The notes: generated from the sequence alone by a model not told the origin. A DNA stretch of 64,000 bases from Ichthyophis bannanicus (GCA_033557465.1 CM066031.1:1067124444-1067188443); one strand, 5' to 3'. Positions 10,888 to 21,960 are shown, counted from the stretch's first letter. Numbers and translations: made by a program.

Positions 10888-12746
10888 TCAAAGGCCCTGA
10901 GGAGGCTGAGGCTGCTGGGTCATGGCAGGCCTAGCAGCCTTTGATTTGGCCTGTTTAGGTGGTTGCTGACGCTTTGCAGCAAAACGACCTGCAGAAGATG
11001 CCTGCTGACTATAAGCAGGATAGTATCTTCCCTTTTTGGAAAAAGATGTCTTTTTGAACAATCTTTTCTTAACAGGAGCAGAGGTAGACTTTGAAAGTCG
11101 ATCCAAAGCAGAGTTTTCAGCATCCATCTGATTGGCCTTTGCTTGCCAATCCTTACCAAAAAGGTTTTCACCTGTACAAGGGATATTCCCTAATTCATCT
11201 TGTATCCAGAGCTCCAAATCAGAAGCTTATAGCCAAGCAATTCTGCGTGCCCCTATGGCAATAGCCGAAGCTCTGCTTACACACTCAAAAGAGACAAAGG
11301 CTGCACGGTTGGAAAATTTGGAGGCATCTTGGGCATGTTTGAGCCAAGTGAGAAACTCCTGCCTTTTATCCTCTGAAATAAAAGGAGTTAAAGTCTGCAG
11401 ATGATCTGTGACTTCTTTTAGAAACATCCCTATATAGAGACTATAGGAGTTGATCCTGGCAGCTAGCATAGAAGCTTGGAAAACTCTTCGGCCAAAAGCA
11501 TCTAGGGTCCTGCATTCACGCCCTGGAGGATTAGATGAGTGTCTCTTTGCACTCTTTATTTTTCTCATGGCAGACTCTACCACAATTGAGTGGTGAGGAA
11601 GCTGAGTCTTGTGGAAGCCAGGACAAGGAGGGACACGATACATGGTGTCTAGCCTGCGAGAATGAGGAGAGGTGGTAAGAGGCGTCTCCCACATCCTCAA
11701 CATGAGATCATACAGAAAATCTCATGGATAGGTAAAGTAGCTGCCTCTTTAGGAGTTTTGGGATATTGTAAAATATCTAACTCCTTGGCTCTGGGTTCTG
11801 ACTCAGGGGCCACTGTGATTGAGAGGCCCCTAGCCACTTCCCTAATGAAGTCTTGAAAAGACAAGTCTTCTGGAGGAGACGTTCTTCATTTAGGAGAAGG
11901 CGGCTCCTGAGGAAGAAGTATCGATGCCTCGACAGAACCCTCAGAGTCATCTGAGTCTTCAGAGGAATCGAAGTATCGCCTGTCTGGATGCTCCTGTAGA
12001 GCCCGATAGCCGTACCGAGTAGGATCGGTATCGGGAGTAACCGGTACCGGTTCTGTACCGATGGGCATCATAGGACAGGGTACCGTTCCAGTCGACACTG
12101 AAGATGATGCAATCGGTACCGGCACCGGGAGTGATGCCGGTGTCGGAGCCGGTACCGACAACAGGGATTGTTGCGGTACCGGAGGCGTCGCAGCCTGTAT
12201 GAATGCAGACAGGGTATGCTGCATGGACATAATCTTCTGATCCATCGACGCCACCAATGTCTGGATGGTGGTACCAGTGGGAGCCACCGGTACCCCAGAA
12301 CACGGCAACAGGTGATCTGTCGAAGCCGAGCCATCGATGTCAACCTGTGACCCCATAGATAACGCTTTGGAAGCCGCAGCTTCCCGCCGGGGTAATTTTG
12401 CCGGTGCGGAATCCTCGAGGGCAAGCCCGGAGGCATCTTGATGCTTGGAGGGAGATCTACCCTTCGAGGACCGGCTAGATTTATGCTTGGTTACCTGAGA
12501 TCCATGGGAGGAAGCAGCAGCCCTGGAAGACTTTGATGCCACCGAAGCTGCATCAGAGGGAAACAGGGTACTGAGCTTGGCTGCTCGGTTCTGCCGACCT
12601 CTTTTAGACATCATGGTACAGGACATACAATCCGTGATGGAATGGTCAGGCCCCAAACATTTTAGACACCAGTCATGGGTGTCGGTGACAGAAATAGTAC
12701 CGCCACATTTTGTGCACTTTTTGAACCCGGAGGCGGGCTTCTCCAT
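10888..12746 (-). pseudogene. DIRS-b gag with CLGPDH zinc motif, broken
   Basis: I chose the start at 12744-12746 (MEKPASGFKKC) because upstream codons run through the 5' leader and terminal repeat. Residues near the start form a zinc motif, CTKC...CLKCLGPDH, followed by CMSC. A Ser/Lys-rich segment, a Pro-rich segment and an acidic stretch (DSSEDSDDSEG) follow. The conserved core (FHKTQLPHHSIVVESAM, PPGRECRTLDAFGRRVFQ, CTGENLFGKDW) precedes a Gln/Pro-rich end. Lesions are a TGA at 11886-11888, a frameshift near 11722 and a TAA at 11227-11229. The product would be the structural RNA-binding protein. Confidence 0.87.
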
Positions 12747-12966
12747 GAGGAAGAACATTTTTAGGCCTAAGGCCCAAAAACTAAAAATGCACAGTGAAGA
12801 AAAGATAAATTGTTTTTTTTGTTTTTTTTGAAAGAAAGAAAAGAAGAGACCGGCGGTACCGGTCCGATGTCGAAGAAGGCAGACGCGACACAAAAGAATT
12901 AAGAAAAAATAAAGAACTTCTTCTGCGGTGACAGGAACACGACCTGCTGGCTCCGCGGAAAAGAAG

Positions 12967-13130
12967 AACTGGAGAGAGGCGGTTGGGAAAGGCAGGAAGG
13001 CGGCACGCAGGCGCTGTGGGATGCTCCCAAAAGCTTTCTTATTGGACGCTGGGGAGCGTTCCCGTGCAGGCTCCGTCGGTACCGACGATACCCATATGTG
13101 AAGACTCATTCCTGCTTGTTCCTGGAGATA
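12967..13130 (-). repeat. DIRS-b 5' inverted terminal repeat
   Basis: This is the inverted partner of 7449-7635. It contains the GGTACCGAC-rich stretch that also recurs through the adjacent gag leader. Its outer edge 'ctggagat' abuts fold-back sequence at 13130. Confidence 0.92.
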
Positions 13131-13152
13131 ACAGAAGAAAAGCTTAGTAGAT

Positions 13153-16100
13153 ATTTATTTAGACAGATTTGTATACCACCTTATCCTACAATCCAAGTGG
13201 TTACATGACATCACAATTGGCGTTACATTTGACATGAGGGTGGTTTACAACATTTAACATGGGGGTGTTTAACAACATTTAGACAGCACAATTGAAAGCT
13301 TACATTTAGCATGAGGGTACCTTCGTGAGTCTAGATGGGCTGATTGGGCATTGAGTTGGCAGGGGTAGTTGTAATACTGGTCAGGTGGGTACTGTTGTCT
13401 ATCTGCTCATAGGTTTCTGTGAAGAACAGAGTTTTCAGGTTCTTGCAGAAGTCTGTGAAGTCTTCTAATTCCCTTAGGCTCATTGGTAGGGAGTTCCATA
13501 GTGTGGATGCCTGTAATGATGGAGCTCTTCTTGAAGTATTTTGTTTAGTCTTGTGGTATCCTGCAGATGTACCAATCATGTTGTCATTATTGTTCCTTCT
13601 TGGTCTATTACTGATATCTCTTGTTATGATCTCTTGTAGTGCATCTGCCAATAGATGGTGGATGATTTTGAAGATAATCAGGATGGTTTTAAATTTTGCT
13701 CTGGCCACCACTGGGCGCCAATGTAGTTGTTGTAAGACTGGGGTGATGTGCTCAGATCTTGGAGTGTCAGTAATGATGCGTGCTGTAGTGTTTTGCACCA
13801 TTTGGAGTGGGTGTAGGGTATGCTGGGGGAGGCCTTGATATAACGAGTTTCCATAATCAAGCAGAGGTGTGATGAGTGCTTGGCACACAGTGCAGAAATG
13901 GTCTTGGCAGAGTAGTGGTTTGATCTTTCTTATGGTCCTCAAACATCGATATGCCTTGTTTGCAGTTTTGGTGATATAGGATTTCAGCTCTGTCCATTGT
14001 AATGCCCAGGTACTTAACTTCATCTTTGACTGCTATGTGTTTGTTTAGAATGCTGATATTCTGTGGTGGAATGAAGGAAGGATTTCGGGTGACTAACATT
14101 GCCTCGGTTTTATTGTAGTTGACCGTCAGGTTATTGGCTGTGAGCCAGGCATTCATGTCTTCAAGGCAATTGGTTAGTGTTGTGGTGTTAGGTGCTAGTA
14201 GGTTGATTGGAGCATACACCATAATGTCATCAGTATAGATGTGATAGTAGAGTTTGTGGTGTTTGATGTTGCATATGGGTTGAATGTAAATATTGAAGAG
14301 CACTGATGAAAGGGCTGATCCCGGAGGTATTCCCTGCGTGACGGGGAACTGCAATGATTTCTTTTGGGCGCATTTCACTTGTTGCGTTCGATCTTCCAGG
14401 TACGAGGTGAACCATTTCAGAGTATTCTTGCGTAGTCCTATATGTTGCAGGCGCTGCAATAATCTGGCGTGGGACACTGTGTCAAAGGCTGCTGAGATGT
14501 CCATGAACACAGCAGGAATCCATTTTTTATATTATCTATACCTCTTATGAGGTTGTCAAAGAGGGAAGTTTAGTAGCGTTTCCACACCATGCTGGGGTTT
14601 AAAGCCATGCTGATGGATGTCCAGAAGAGCATTCAAGTCAACATGGTCTTGAAGTTGTCTTTGTACTGTTTTTTCAATGATTTTTGCAAGGCATGATAAG
14701 CTGGAGATAGGACAGTATGATTTTGGTTCAGATGGACTTAGGTTGTTGCCTTAAGTATTGGTCGTATCATGGCGTGCTTGAGGGATTGCAGCATATGTCC
14801 TTGTTGGAGTGAATCTTTGATGATTTTGTGAATGTGCTGGGAGAGATGGCTTCTTGTGACTTTGATCCAAGCCACTGGGCAAGGATCTGATGGTGAGGTT
14901 GTTGCGTTGAGTCCATGTATTGTCCTCTACTTGCTGTTTTGATGGTATGCTGTAGTCTTCCCAGGTTTGAAGATGCTCTATCATTTCATGGTTGTCTGCT
15001 TGTAGTGTGATGGAGCATGTCCGAGTGGTATTTTTCATTCTTATATAGTCCACAAATTCCTGCAGGTCAAGGTGGTGGGTACAGTGCTGTGTGGTATCCC
15101 CGGTGAGCTTTTGGACAATGCTAAAGAGTTCTCTTGGTTTGTTGACTGAATTCATGATTAGAGTGGTGTGGTGATGCTGTTTGCGCTCATTTATCAGATT
15201 GTTATATTCCAGAAGTTTGGCTCTGTATAGATTCAGGGAGTTATGCGACTGTTGCACCTCCATTTTCTCTCCCCAGTCTTCGTAGAGTGCGCTTTGCATT
15301 TCTGATATCGTTTGAGTACCAGGGGGCGTTGGTTCTCCTTCGTGCTTGTGGTTTTGAACTCGTAGGGGCTGATGCTGCATTGGATATTATGGAGTTCCAT
15401 CTCTCTATACTTAAGTCAAGGGTGTCGCATTCTTGCTGTAATTGTGGGTTGATTTCTTCTATGAATGAGTCTTTGTTGAAGGCTCTATCTCTCCTGGTTA
15501 TATTTTCTTCTTTCGTGTGCTGGGTGGAGTTTTTCAGGGTCAGGGTGAATTCTGTCACGTGATGATCTGACCATGGGACTGGTGTGATTGTAGGTGTTGT
15601 GACCATGCCCTGTTCCACCAAGTGTATTGGCATAAAGAAAGACCATATCCAGAGTTGTGCCATGCTGGTGCGTTGGGGCGTTGATTGTCTGGTTATATTT
15701 TAGTGACTCCATGGCTTTTAAGAATGTTGTGGCTTCCTTGGTGGATGCGGAGGTCAGGTTGTAGTCTAATACAATGAGGGGTTTATGCTTTGTGCTATGT
15801 GCACATATTGCTTCAAGTACCGTGGAGAGATGTTCAGTTGTGGCTCCAGGAGGTCTGTATGTGAGGGAGATGCTTAAATACTTGTTGAATATGGTAATTG
15901 TGTTGGATTTGATCGTATTAGTGGTGGACATTGTTTTAAATCTGTACTCCTTTCTAGCCAGTATTAACACACCTCCTCCTCTCTTTTGTTCTCTGATGCA
16001 ATTGAATGCTGAATAGTCTATAGGAGTTACTTGCTTTAATATTACCTGGTCTGAGTCATCTAGCCAAGTTTCAGTGATGCAGATTATATCCAGGTTTTTT

Positions 16101-16330
16101 TTTTTTTAATATCAAGGATGAGGTCTAGGATAGTGTTTGGTTTGTTCCTGATTGATCTTGCGTTTATTAAAGCACACCTAATTTTGGTTGTTATGATTGG
16201 GTTGGTATGTACACTATTTGTGGGATTAGTGGGTGTATGATGTGTGGTATTCTGTGATTTGTGCATTGTAAGCTTATTATGCTTGTGTTCTTTAGGGAAG
16301 GATGAGGCTGGTGTCCTTACCGGTTGGATG
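13153..16330 (-). mobile_element. L2-clade LINE, near complete
   Basis: The element reads on the minus strand from the endonuclease start near 16270 to a 3' tail at 13153, and has inserted into the left arm of the fold-back. Its 3' tail ('tatttatttagacagatttg', 'ataccacc') resembles the tail at 40699-40930. Next to its 5' end the target carries a 20-bp tandem duplication (16331-16350 and 16351-16370). The length of about 3.2 kb fits one ORF2 with little 5' leader. Confidence 0.88.
13331..16266 (-). pseudogene. L2 ORF2 endonuclease-RT, multiply frameshifted
   Basis: Apurinic-type endonuclease pieces are visible in order: ALINARSIRNK (near 16170), a TETWL block with its catalytic Glu (near 16060), LDYN in place of the usual GDFN (near 15765), and SDHHVTEF (near 15560). 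RT pieces are MDISAAFDTVSH (motif A), GIPPGSALSSVLF (motif B) and IYTDDIMVY (motif C), all within 14510-13857. The thumb and C-terminus (VQNTTARIITDTPRSEHITP, QLHWRPV) lie in 14023-13331. A run of T at 16099-16109 shifts the frame near the N-terminus, and further shifts lie near 15600, 14500-14750 and 14000. It is non-functional as written. Confidence 0.87.
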
Positions 16331-16717
16331 GTATATACACAGTATTAAATGTATATACACAGTATTAAGTGTGCCTAAAAAGGCCTGCAGTTACTTAGCT
16401 TTTAAACGTCCGTGATCAGCATCCCACATCAAAACGATCCGTTATCAAAAGAAGCAGAAAAATCTTCAGTATCGAAACAAGGCGGGAGAGTCTGAGTCTT
16501 CATTCAAACATTCCTACAAAAATAATTGGAGGAATGCTTGAATGAAGACTGGAAGAAGACTCTCCCGCCTTGTTTCGATACTGAAGATTTTTCTGCTTCT
16601 TTTGATAACGGATCATTTTGATGTGGGATGCTGATCACGGACTTTTAAAAGCTAAGTAACTGCAGGCCTTTTTAGGCACACTTAATACTGTGTATATCTA
16701 CTAAGCTTTTCTTCTGT
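16331..16717. repeat. Near-perfect palindrome, centre of the fold-back
   Basis: Bases about 16351-16516 are the reverse complement of about 16530-16693, with only a few mismatches and short indels. The shared blocks include 'ggcctgcagttacttagc' and 'caaggcgggagagtc'. The loop is about 14 bases near 16516-16529. Such a stem of about 165 bp could extrude as a cruciform. Confidence 0.9.
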
Positions 16718-17128
16718 TGTTTTACAGAAGATAGAAGATATGTCCGTAGATGCTCCATTGACTCTTTAAGACGACGCTATTTATGTTGTGTTTATGTTTG
16801 GTGTTGGAGTATATTATAAGTATTTTGAATCCCCAGGAGTACTCTTGTGGAATTAAAACGATATAGTTGCAATTAAAAAAAAAAATTTGGATAAAGATTC
16901 TTTGGAGGCTATAATGACCATGATGTGAGCGTCAGCTTTTCCCTATAGTGAAAATTTCACTAAATGTAGGGCATAAGCCATCCTGAGGTCATATTTGCCT
17001 ATTGTGAAAAATATTTTAATTGTCTTATTTAAATTTTGAAAAAAACTTGTTTGACCAATTCGGTCTTTTGCTCGAGAGCTATTCATTTTGTAGTTTTAGT
17101 GTAGCTCTTATACAGTTATTTGTGTTGT

Positions 17129-17142
17129 ATAACATAAGAAAT
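17129..17142. repeat. 14-bp flanking direct repeat, right copy
   Basis: Exact copy of 7062-7075. It is continuous on its right with the CR1 3' end. Confidence 0.8.
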
Positions 17143-17225
17143 GCCATACTGGGTCAGATCAAGAGCCATCAAACCCAGTATCCTGTTTCCAATAGTGGCC
17201 AATCCAGGTCACAAGAACTTGTCAG

Positions 17226-17235
17226 GTTCCCAAAA
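17226..17235. repeat. 10-bp target-site duplication, left copy
   Basis: The decamer gttcccaaaa lies at the end of the CR1 block and recurs at 20093-20102, where the CR1 sequence resumes. Confidence 0.78.
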
Positions 17236-17240
17236 AAGAA

Positions 17241-17440
17241 ACAGGAGAGTGGCGTATGGAGGTCACAGGTGCTTTATTCCAATAGAAACCCCTACGCGTT
17301 TCGGCAACCAGCCTTCTTCAGGGGGTACACATTGTCAAACAACAAAATAAATAATAAATACAATAAACACACAAATACGGATGATGAAAACAATAAATAC
17401 AGTAAATATAAACTGAAACAATTAAAGGGACAATTAAAAG
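17241..17440 (+). repeat. Terminal inverted repeat, left
   Basis: It pairs with 19845-20048. The AT-rich inner half carries 'aaacaataaatacagtaaatataa', shared exactly with the other arm apart from an internal repeat of the triplet pattern. Confidence 0.88.
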
Positions 17441-17944
17441 CATGTGTGACAAAGATAACCCCCTCCCCCTCTATTTTATTGGTGTTCTTATGTTTTTATT
17501 TATTTTATGTTTTTACTTTTTACTTATGTATTTAATCTGTTTTTTTATTTACATATTTGTACACTTATCGCATTCTTATTTAACCATTTATTTATGATTC
17601 ATTTATTTACACTTTTTACTCATACTTTTTATTCCCTTTTATGTGGAGGTTGTAATTGTGACTTGGGTTCTTATTTGTGTTTGGTTTTAGCTTCTTTCCT
17701 TTTCCCCCTTCCCTTCCCCTCCCCCCCTCCAATCCCCTCCCCCTTACTTTTTCTTCCTGCAGCCATACATGTTTATTTATGTTGTTCAGTTACTGAAGCC
17801 CATCCAAGCACAGTTCTTTTTATTTTCATTTTTTACTACAGGCAGCGTTTCAAACTTTTGATACTGCCTTTCAGTTTACCACTGAGACTGAATTCATTCT
17901 TTTTTAAAAATCGTTCGTTCACATTTAATATTTTCTGTTGAGAT

Positions 17945-19500
17945 TTTAAATACACATCATTTTTGCCCATAGTCAGGTTCATCGTCATGTTAGGGATTCC
18001 TACTTAGGTTCCATTCATTTTATTTCAATATTGGTATAAGGCAGCATATTGGCCTTCCCAGTGATTTTTTGACAGGTCCATCTGGCCGTAATTAATCACA
18101 TTTATTAATTTATCTGGTTAAGCACTTCTTGCATTCCATATGTAAATATTTAAACTCTCACCCCTCGTGCCGCAAAATGGGAGAGTTTAAAAGTGTTTCA
18201 TTTCCAGCGCGTTAGTTTTACTTTTGATTGGAAGATTGTGCATACGCAGCTCTGCTGCTGGGTAAGGCATGTTATTTCCCTTATGCGCGCCTCTTTTTAT
18301 TGTATGTGATTATTTTAATTATGTTGTCATTCCAAGTGTATTCTAAGATTGCCTTCCACATAATGTTTTAAAACATTTAAGAGGTAGCACCGTAAACTCC
18401 TGATGTTTATTTTCACATTGATACCGCATTTTAAGTCTACATTTATTTCTTCTAACGGTATTTGCCCATGTTTAATACATTTGTAATGAGGGTGTAAATA
18501 CACATTATTTTTATCCATAGTCTTGTTCACTATTATGTTCGGGATTTTTATTTTAGTTCCCTGTATTTTATTTTAATAATGTCACAAGGCAGCCATATCG
18601 GCGTTTATATTGATCAGCAGAAATAGTAGTTACTGAAAATTAAGAGAATGGAAATGGACAATCTGATGTAATTCATTCCAGACAATCTCTTTGCTGCAGT
18701 GACAAGATCTTCTGTACAGGTAGAATGCATGCATTAAGATTAGTGAGTAATGGGCATGAAATATATGGCCAATAGCAAACAAAAGTGTCAGGGCTACAAC
18801 CCCCATTACTTTTCCCACAATTTTGCCTTACTGCTCTGATTCAAAAAGCCAAAAGTAAATCTTTCCCTCACCCTAGCACTGACTACGCTGCTCATGTACA
18901 CACAAGATTTCCTCTACGTGAACAGTCAGCCTCTGGGTTTTCACGAAGTATAAGCTGTGGTCCAATGTACATAATAAAGCGGATGTTAGCAGTAGATCTA
19001 AGAGGGCCAAAACCATAAGGTCAGCTATTGATTAATTGCATTTATTGATTCATTTGGTTAAGTCCTTGTGGCGTTCCACATAAAAAAATTCTGGAACTCT
19101 CCCCCCCCTTATGGCACGGAATGGGAAGATTTATAATGTCTCGTTTCCAGGATGTTGGTTTCACTTCCCATTAGATGATTGTGTACAGACAGCTTTGCCG
19201 CTGGGTAAGGAATGTTATTCTCCTTATGCACTCCTCTTTCTACTGCCTATGGCTATTCTTTCTTGTCCAGAGCATAATTTAGGATTATATTTCACTTGAC
19301 TGTGATTTTAATAACATTTTTGTTGTCCCTAGCACCTTCAAGTTAGATTTTATTCTGTTTGAGATTGCAACAAAGTTCTTATCATCAACCTTTTTTCTTT
19401 GGCTCAAACTTAAGTGGCCTCCTATTGTCCCATGCAATTTCGTTCTTTTAACTAACTGTAACGTTTTTTAAGGTATACATTAGTTTTTTGCTTTCAACGT
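17945..19500 (+). repeat. Two tandem ~545-bp units, second one interrupted
   Basis: Unit one starts near 17945 ('taaatacacatcatttttgcccatagtc') and unit two near 18490 ('taaatacacattatttttatccatagtc'). Both go through a 'ggcagc' block, 'tttattaatttatctggttaag' and 'gctgctgggtaaggcatgttatt' type landmarks. In unit two these resume at about 19018, after roughly 400 bases of unrelated DNA (about 18616-19017). The units are diverged by roughly a fifth by eye. Confidence 0.75.
18616..19017. mobile_element. Unidentified ~400-bp insertion in tandem unit two
   Basis: It is defined only by comparison of the two tandem units. It is bounded by 'gatcagc' on the left and 'ggtcagc' on the right, which could be a short target duplication. 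No family motif is visible. Confidence 0.5.
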
Positions 19501-19844
19501 TCTTATTTATGTTTCCCTCTGGCTCTGACCTCTTATTGGTCTTCTGTTGTCCCCTCCAATTTTGACCTGACACTTTTTATAGAGATGAAGTACATAAGTA
19601 CACTTTAAAGAGATTGTAACATGGTTGACTGACTTTTGCTTTGTTTTATTCAGTTCTATTTTCCAAAGTTTCCTTGGCTTAATGATTGCATTGTCCACAG
19701 TGTGCCTTTGTGACTATTGATTGTATGCATGGCACTCCTCATCTCTCTTTTGCATGCCTAATTTGAGCTTCACATATGATATCATGTCCTCTGTAGTAGC
19801 ACTACCCTTACGTTTTTTTGTTTTTATCTTTGTCACCTATGTTT

Positions 19845-20048
19845 TTAATTGTCCCTTTATTGTTTTGGTTTATATTTATATTTACTGTATTTATTGTTTT
19901 CACTAACTGTATTTGCGTTTTTATATTTATTGTTTATTTTATTGTTTGAGGATGTGTACCCCCTGAAGAAGGCTGGTTGCCGAAACGCATAAGGGTTTCT
20001 ATTGAAATAAAGCATCTGTGACCTCCATATACCACTCGCCTGTTGTGT
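19845..20048 (-). repeat. Terminal inverted repeat, right
   Basis: Inverted partner of 17241-17440. It contains 'ccgaaacgcataagggtttc' and an 'aataaagc' near the outer edge. Confidence 0.88.
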
Positions 20049-20092
20049 TTGTTCTACGTTTGCAAGGGTCTCTGCTCTCCCTATGCTCTTAA

Positions 20093-20102
20093 GTTCCCAA
20101 AA
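20093..20102. repeat. 10-bp target-site duplication, right copy
   Basis: The decamer gttcccaaaa here is continuous with the resumed CR1 sequence ('gagtacacagatttcacattg'). Confidence 0.78.
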
Positions 20103-21237
20103 GAGTACACAGATTTCACATTGCTTATCCTAGAGTAACCCAGCTACATTGACAGCTTTTCCTACATCCTCCGGTAATGAATTCCAGAGTTTGATTACTC
20201 ACGGAGTGAAAAAATATTCTCTTATTAGTAGCTTCATAGAGTCTCCCCTAGTCTTTCTACTTTTTGAAGGAGTAAACAACCGATCTACGTTTACCAGTTC
20301 CACTCCCTTCTTTAATTTATAGATCTCTATTATATCTCCCCTTAACCATCTCTTTTCCAAGTTGAAGAGCCCTCAGCTTTTAAGCCTCTCCTCATAGGGG
20401 TAATCCTTCCATCCTCTTTACCATTTTGATGGTTCTTCTCTGCACCTTTTCTAATTCTGCTATATCCTTTTTAAGATATGGGGACCAGAAATGCATACAA
20501 TATTCAAGGTGCAGTTGCACCATGGAATGATAGAGGCATTAAAATATCCTTGTTTTTGTTCTCCATTCCTTTCCTTATGATTCCTATCATTCTATTTGCT
20601 TTCTTGGCCGCTGCTGCACATTGGGAAGAGAGTTTCAATGTATTATCCACAATGATGCCTAAATCTTTTTCCTGGGTAGCTGTTTCTAAGATAGTAACTT
20701 GCATTATGTAACCACAGTTTGGATTATTCTTTCCTAAGTACATGACATTAAATTTCATCTGCCATTTGGACATCCAGTCTTCCAATTTATCAAGGTCCTC
20801 TTGCAATTTTTCACAATCCTCTTGTGTTTTAATAACGTTGAATAATTTTGTCTCATCTACAAATCTGATCACCTCACTCGTTATTCCCATTTCCAGGTCA
20901 TTTATGAAGATGTTACAAAGCAGCGGGTCCTGCACAGATCCTGGGTACTCCACTATTCACCTTTCTCCATTGAGAAAATTAGCCTTTAGCCCTAATCTCT
21001 GCCTTCTATCTTTTAACCAGTTCCTAATCCACAATAGTACACTGCCTTCTATCCCATGACTTTTTAATTCTGCCAAAATTCTCTCATGAAGGACCTTGTC
21101 AAAAGCTTTCTGAAAATCCAGATACACTATATCGGCCAGCTCACCTCTGTTTACCTGTCTATTCACAGCTTCAAAAAAGTATAGCTAAATCCATGTTGGC
21201 TTTCTCCCATTAAACCATGACTATCTATATGTTCAGA

Positions 21238-21455
21238 GTGGAGGAGTAGCCTAGTGGTTAAAGCAATTGCCTAGTACCCAAGAAGATCAAGGGTTCGGAT
21301 TCCCACTGGCACTCCTTGTGAACTTGGGCAAGTCACTTTACCCTCCATTGCCTTGGAAGTAAAGGCCTGGCAATCTACTTCCGATACATTGCCAAGAAAA
21401 CCCAGAGGTAGTTGGGACACCAGGAGTAAGCACAGACTTGACGAAACTAAAAAAA
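21238..21455 (+). mobile_element. tRNA-derived SINE
   Basis: Box A lies in 'gtagcctagtggttaaagc' (about 21249) and box B in 'gggttcggattccc' (about 21290), followed by the LINE-type body 'cttgggcaagtcactttaccctcc'. The tail ends in an A-rich run at 21447-21455. It is flanked by imperfect 13-14 bp repeats ('tctatatgttcag' at about 21224-21236 and 'tcttatatcttcag' at 21456-21469), and the CR1 sequence is continuous across it. The promoter boxes would have driven RNA polymerase III. Confidence 0.85.
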
Positions 21456-21960
21456 TCTTATATCTTCAGTAATTTTATCCTTTTAATGGTTTCTACCATT
21501 CTGCCCCATACTGATGTCAGGCTCACCTGTCTGTAGTTTCCCAGATCACCCCTGGAACCTTTTTAAAAACTTGGCATTACATTGGCCATTCTCCAATCTT
21601 CAAGTACTACAGATGATTTTAATGATAGTTCACAGATTACTAATAGTAGCTGTGCAATCTCATATTTCAATTCTTTCAACATCCGTGGATGTATACTATC
21701 TGGTCCAAGTGATTTGCTACTCTTCAGTTTATCAAGTAGTTGTAATACATCTTCCCAGTTTATCAATATTTATTTGAATTCTTCTGATACATCATCTTTA
21801 AATACCATTTCCTTCAGGCATGGGTAACTTCCCTATATCTTCTTCAGAAAAGACCAAAACAAAAAATATGGCTTCTATCTCTTGGTGTATGAAAGCCCAT
21901 TACTTATCACTGCTTTATAGAAAATTTTCATTTATCTTCTCAAAGCCAGGCAATATCCTT

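Larger units (their letters stand above)
7449..13130 (-). mobile_element. DIRS-b: type I DIRS retrotransposon, full length
   Basis: The 5.7-kb copy has every DIRS landmark: inverted terminal repeats, an ICR, gag, RT/RNase H/Dam-like domain and YR. It sits inside the left arm of the fold-back, whose intact right arm gives the pre-insertion sequence. Comparison shows no target-site duplication: '...ctgtaaagc' joins 'aacagaagaaaagc' where the right arm predicts '...ctgtaaaac' followed by the same. Its YR frame is open. Gag and RT carry a handful of stops and frameshifts, so it is the best preserved coding copy in the window. Confidence 0.95.
7076..17128. mobile_element. Fold-back element interrupted by DIRS-b and an L2 LINE
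   Basis: The outer arm 7076-7448 is the reverse complement of about 16719-17090, with a few percent difference by eye. The next 23 bases of the left arm are at 13130-13152, after DIRS-b, and match about 16694-16718. The innermost arm and loop are at 16331-16717, after the L2. Removing the two insertions leaves a palindrome of about 1.2 kb with arms near 570-610 bp. It has no coding capacity. The 14-bp flanking repeat suggests insertion into the end of a CR1 copy. I cannot assign it to a transposase superfamily. Confidence 0.85.
17236..20092. mobile_element. Unclassified 2.9-kb element with 200-bp terminal inverted repeats
   Basis: Bases 17241-17440 are the reverse complement of about 19845-20048 at high identity, including a 'gaagaaggctggttgccgaaacgc' type motif next to each end. 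The element interrupts a CR1 copy and is flanked by the 10-bp direct repeat gttcccaaaa. The right end extends about 44 bases beyond the inverted repeat (20049-20092), while the left end has only about 5 extra bases, so the left end seems shortened. The interior holds two tandem units of about 545 bp and no transposase or RT. It is non-autonomous, and I cannot place it in a superfamily. Confidence 0.82.
17129..21960 (-). mobile_element. CR1 LINE copy, split by two insertions
   Basis: The CR1 sequence is in three blocks: 17129-17235 (3' untranslated end), 20093-21237 (RT C-terminus to motif A) and 21456 to about 21960 (the RT N-terminal region). The minus strand of the second block encodes DIVYLDFQKAFDKV (motif A; 21166-20957) and an altered motif C, FVDETKLF instead of FVDDTKLF (20953-20504). 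The third block has KSSKSLGPDSIHPRML (21766-21563). Stops and frameshifts separate all of these. The same domains appear uninterrupted at 34640-36069. Confidence 0.9.

Noticed and set aside
12747..13109. N-terminal 121 codons of the 407-codon DIRS-b gag frame
   Set aside because: They translate the terminal repeat and leader, and the zinc motif and sister copies place the real start at 12744-12746.
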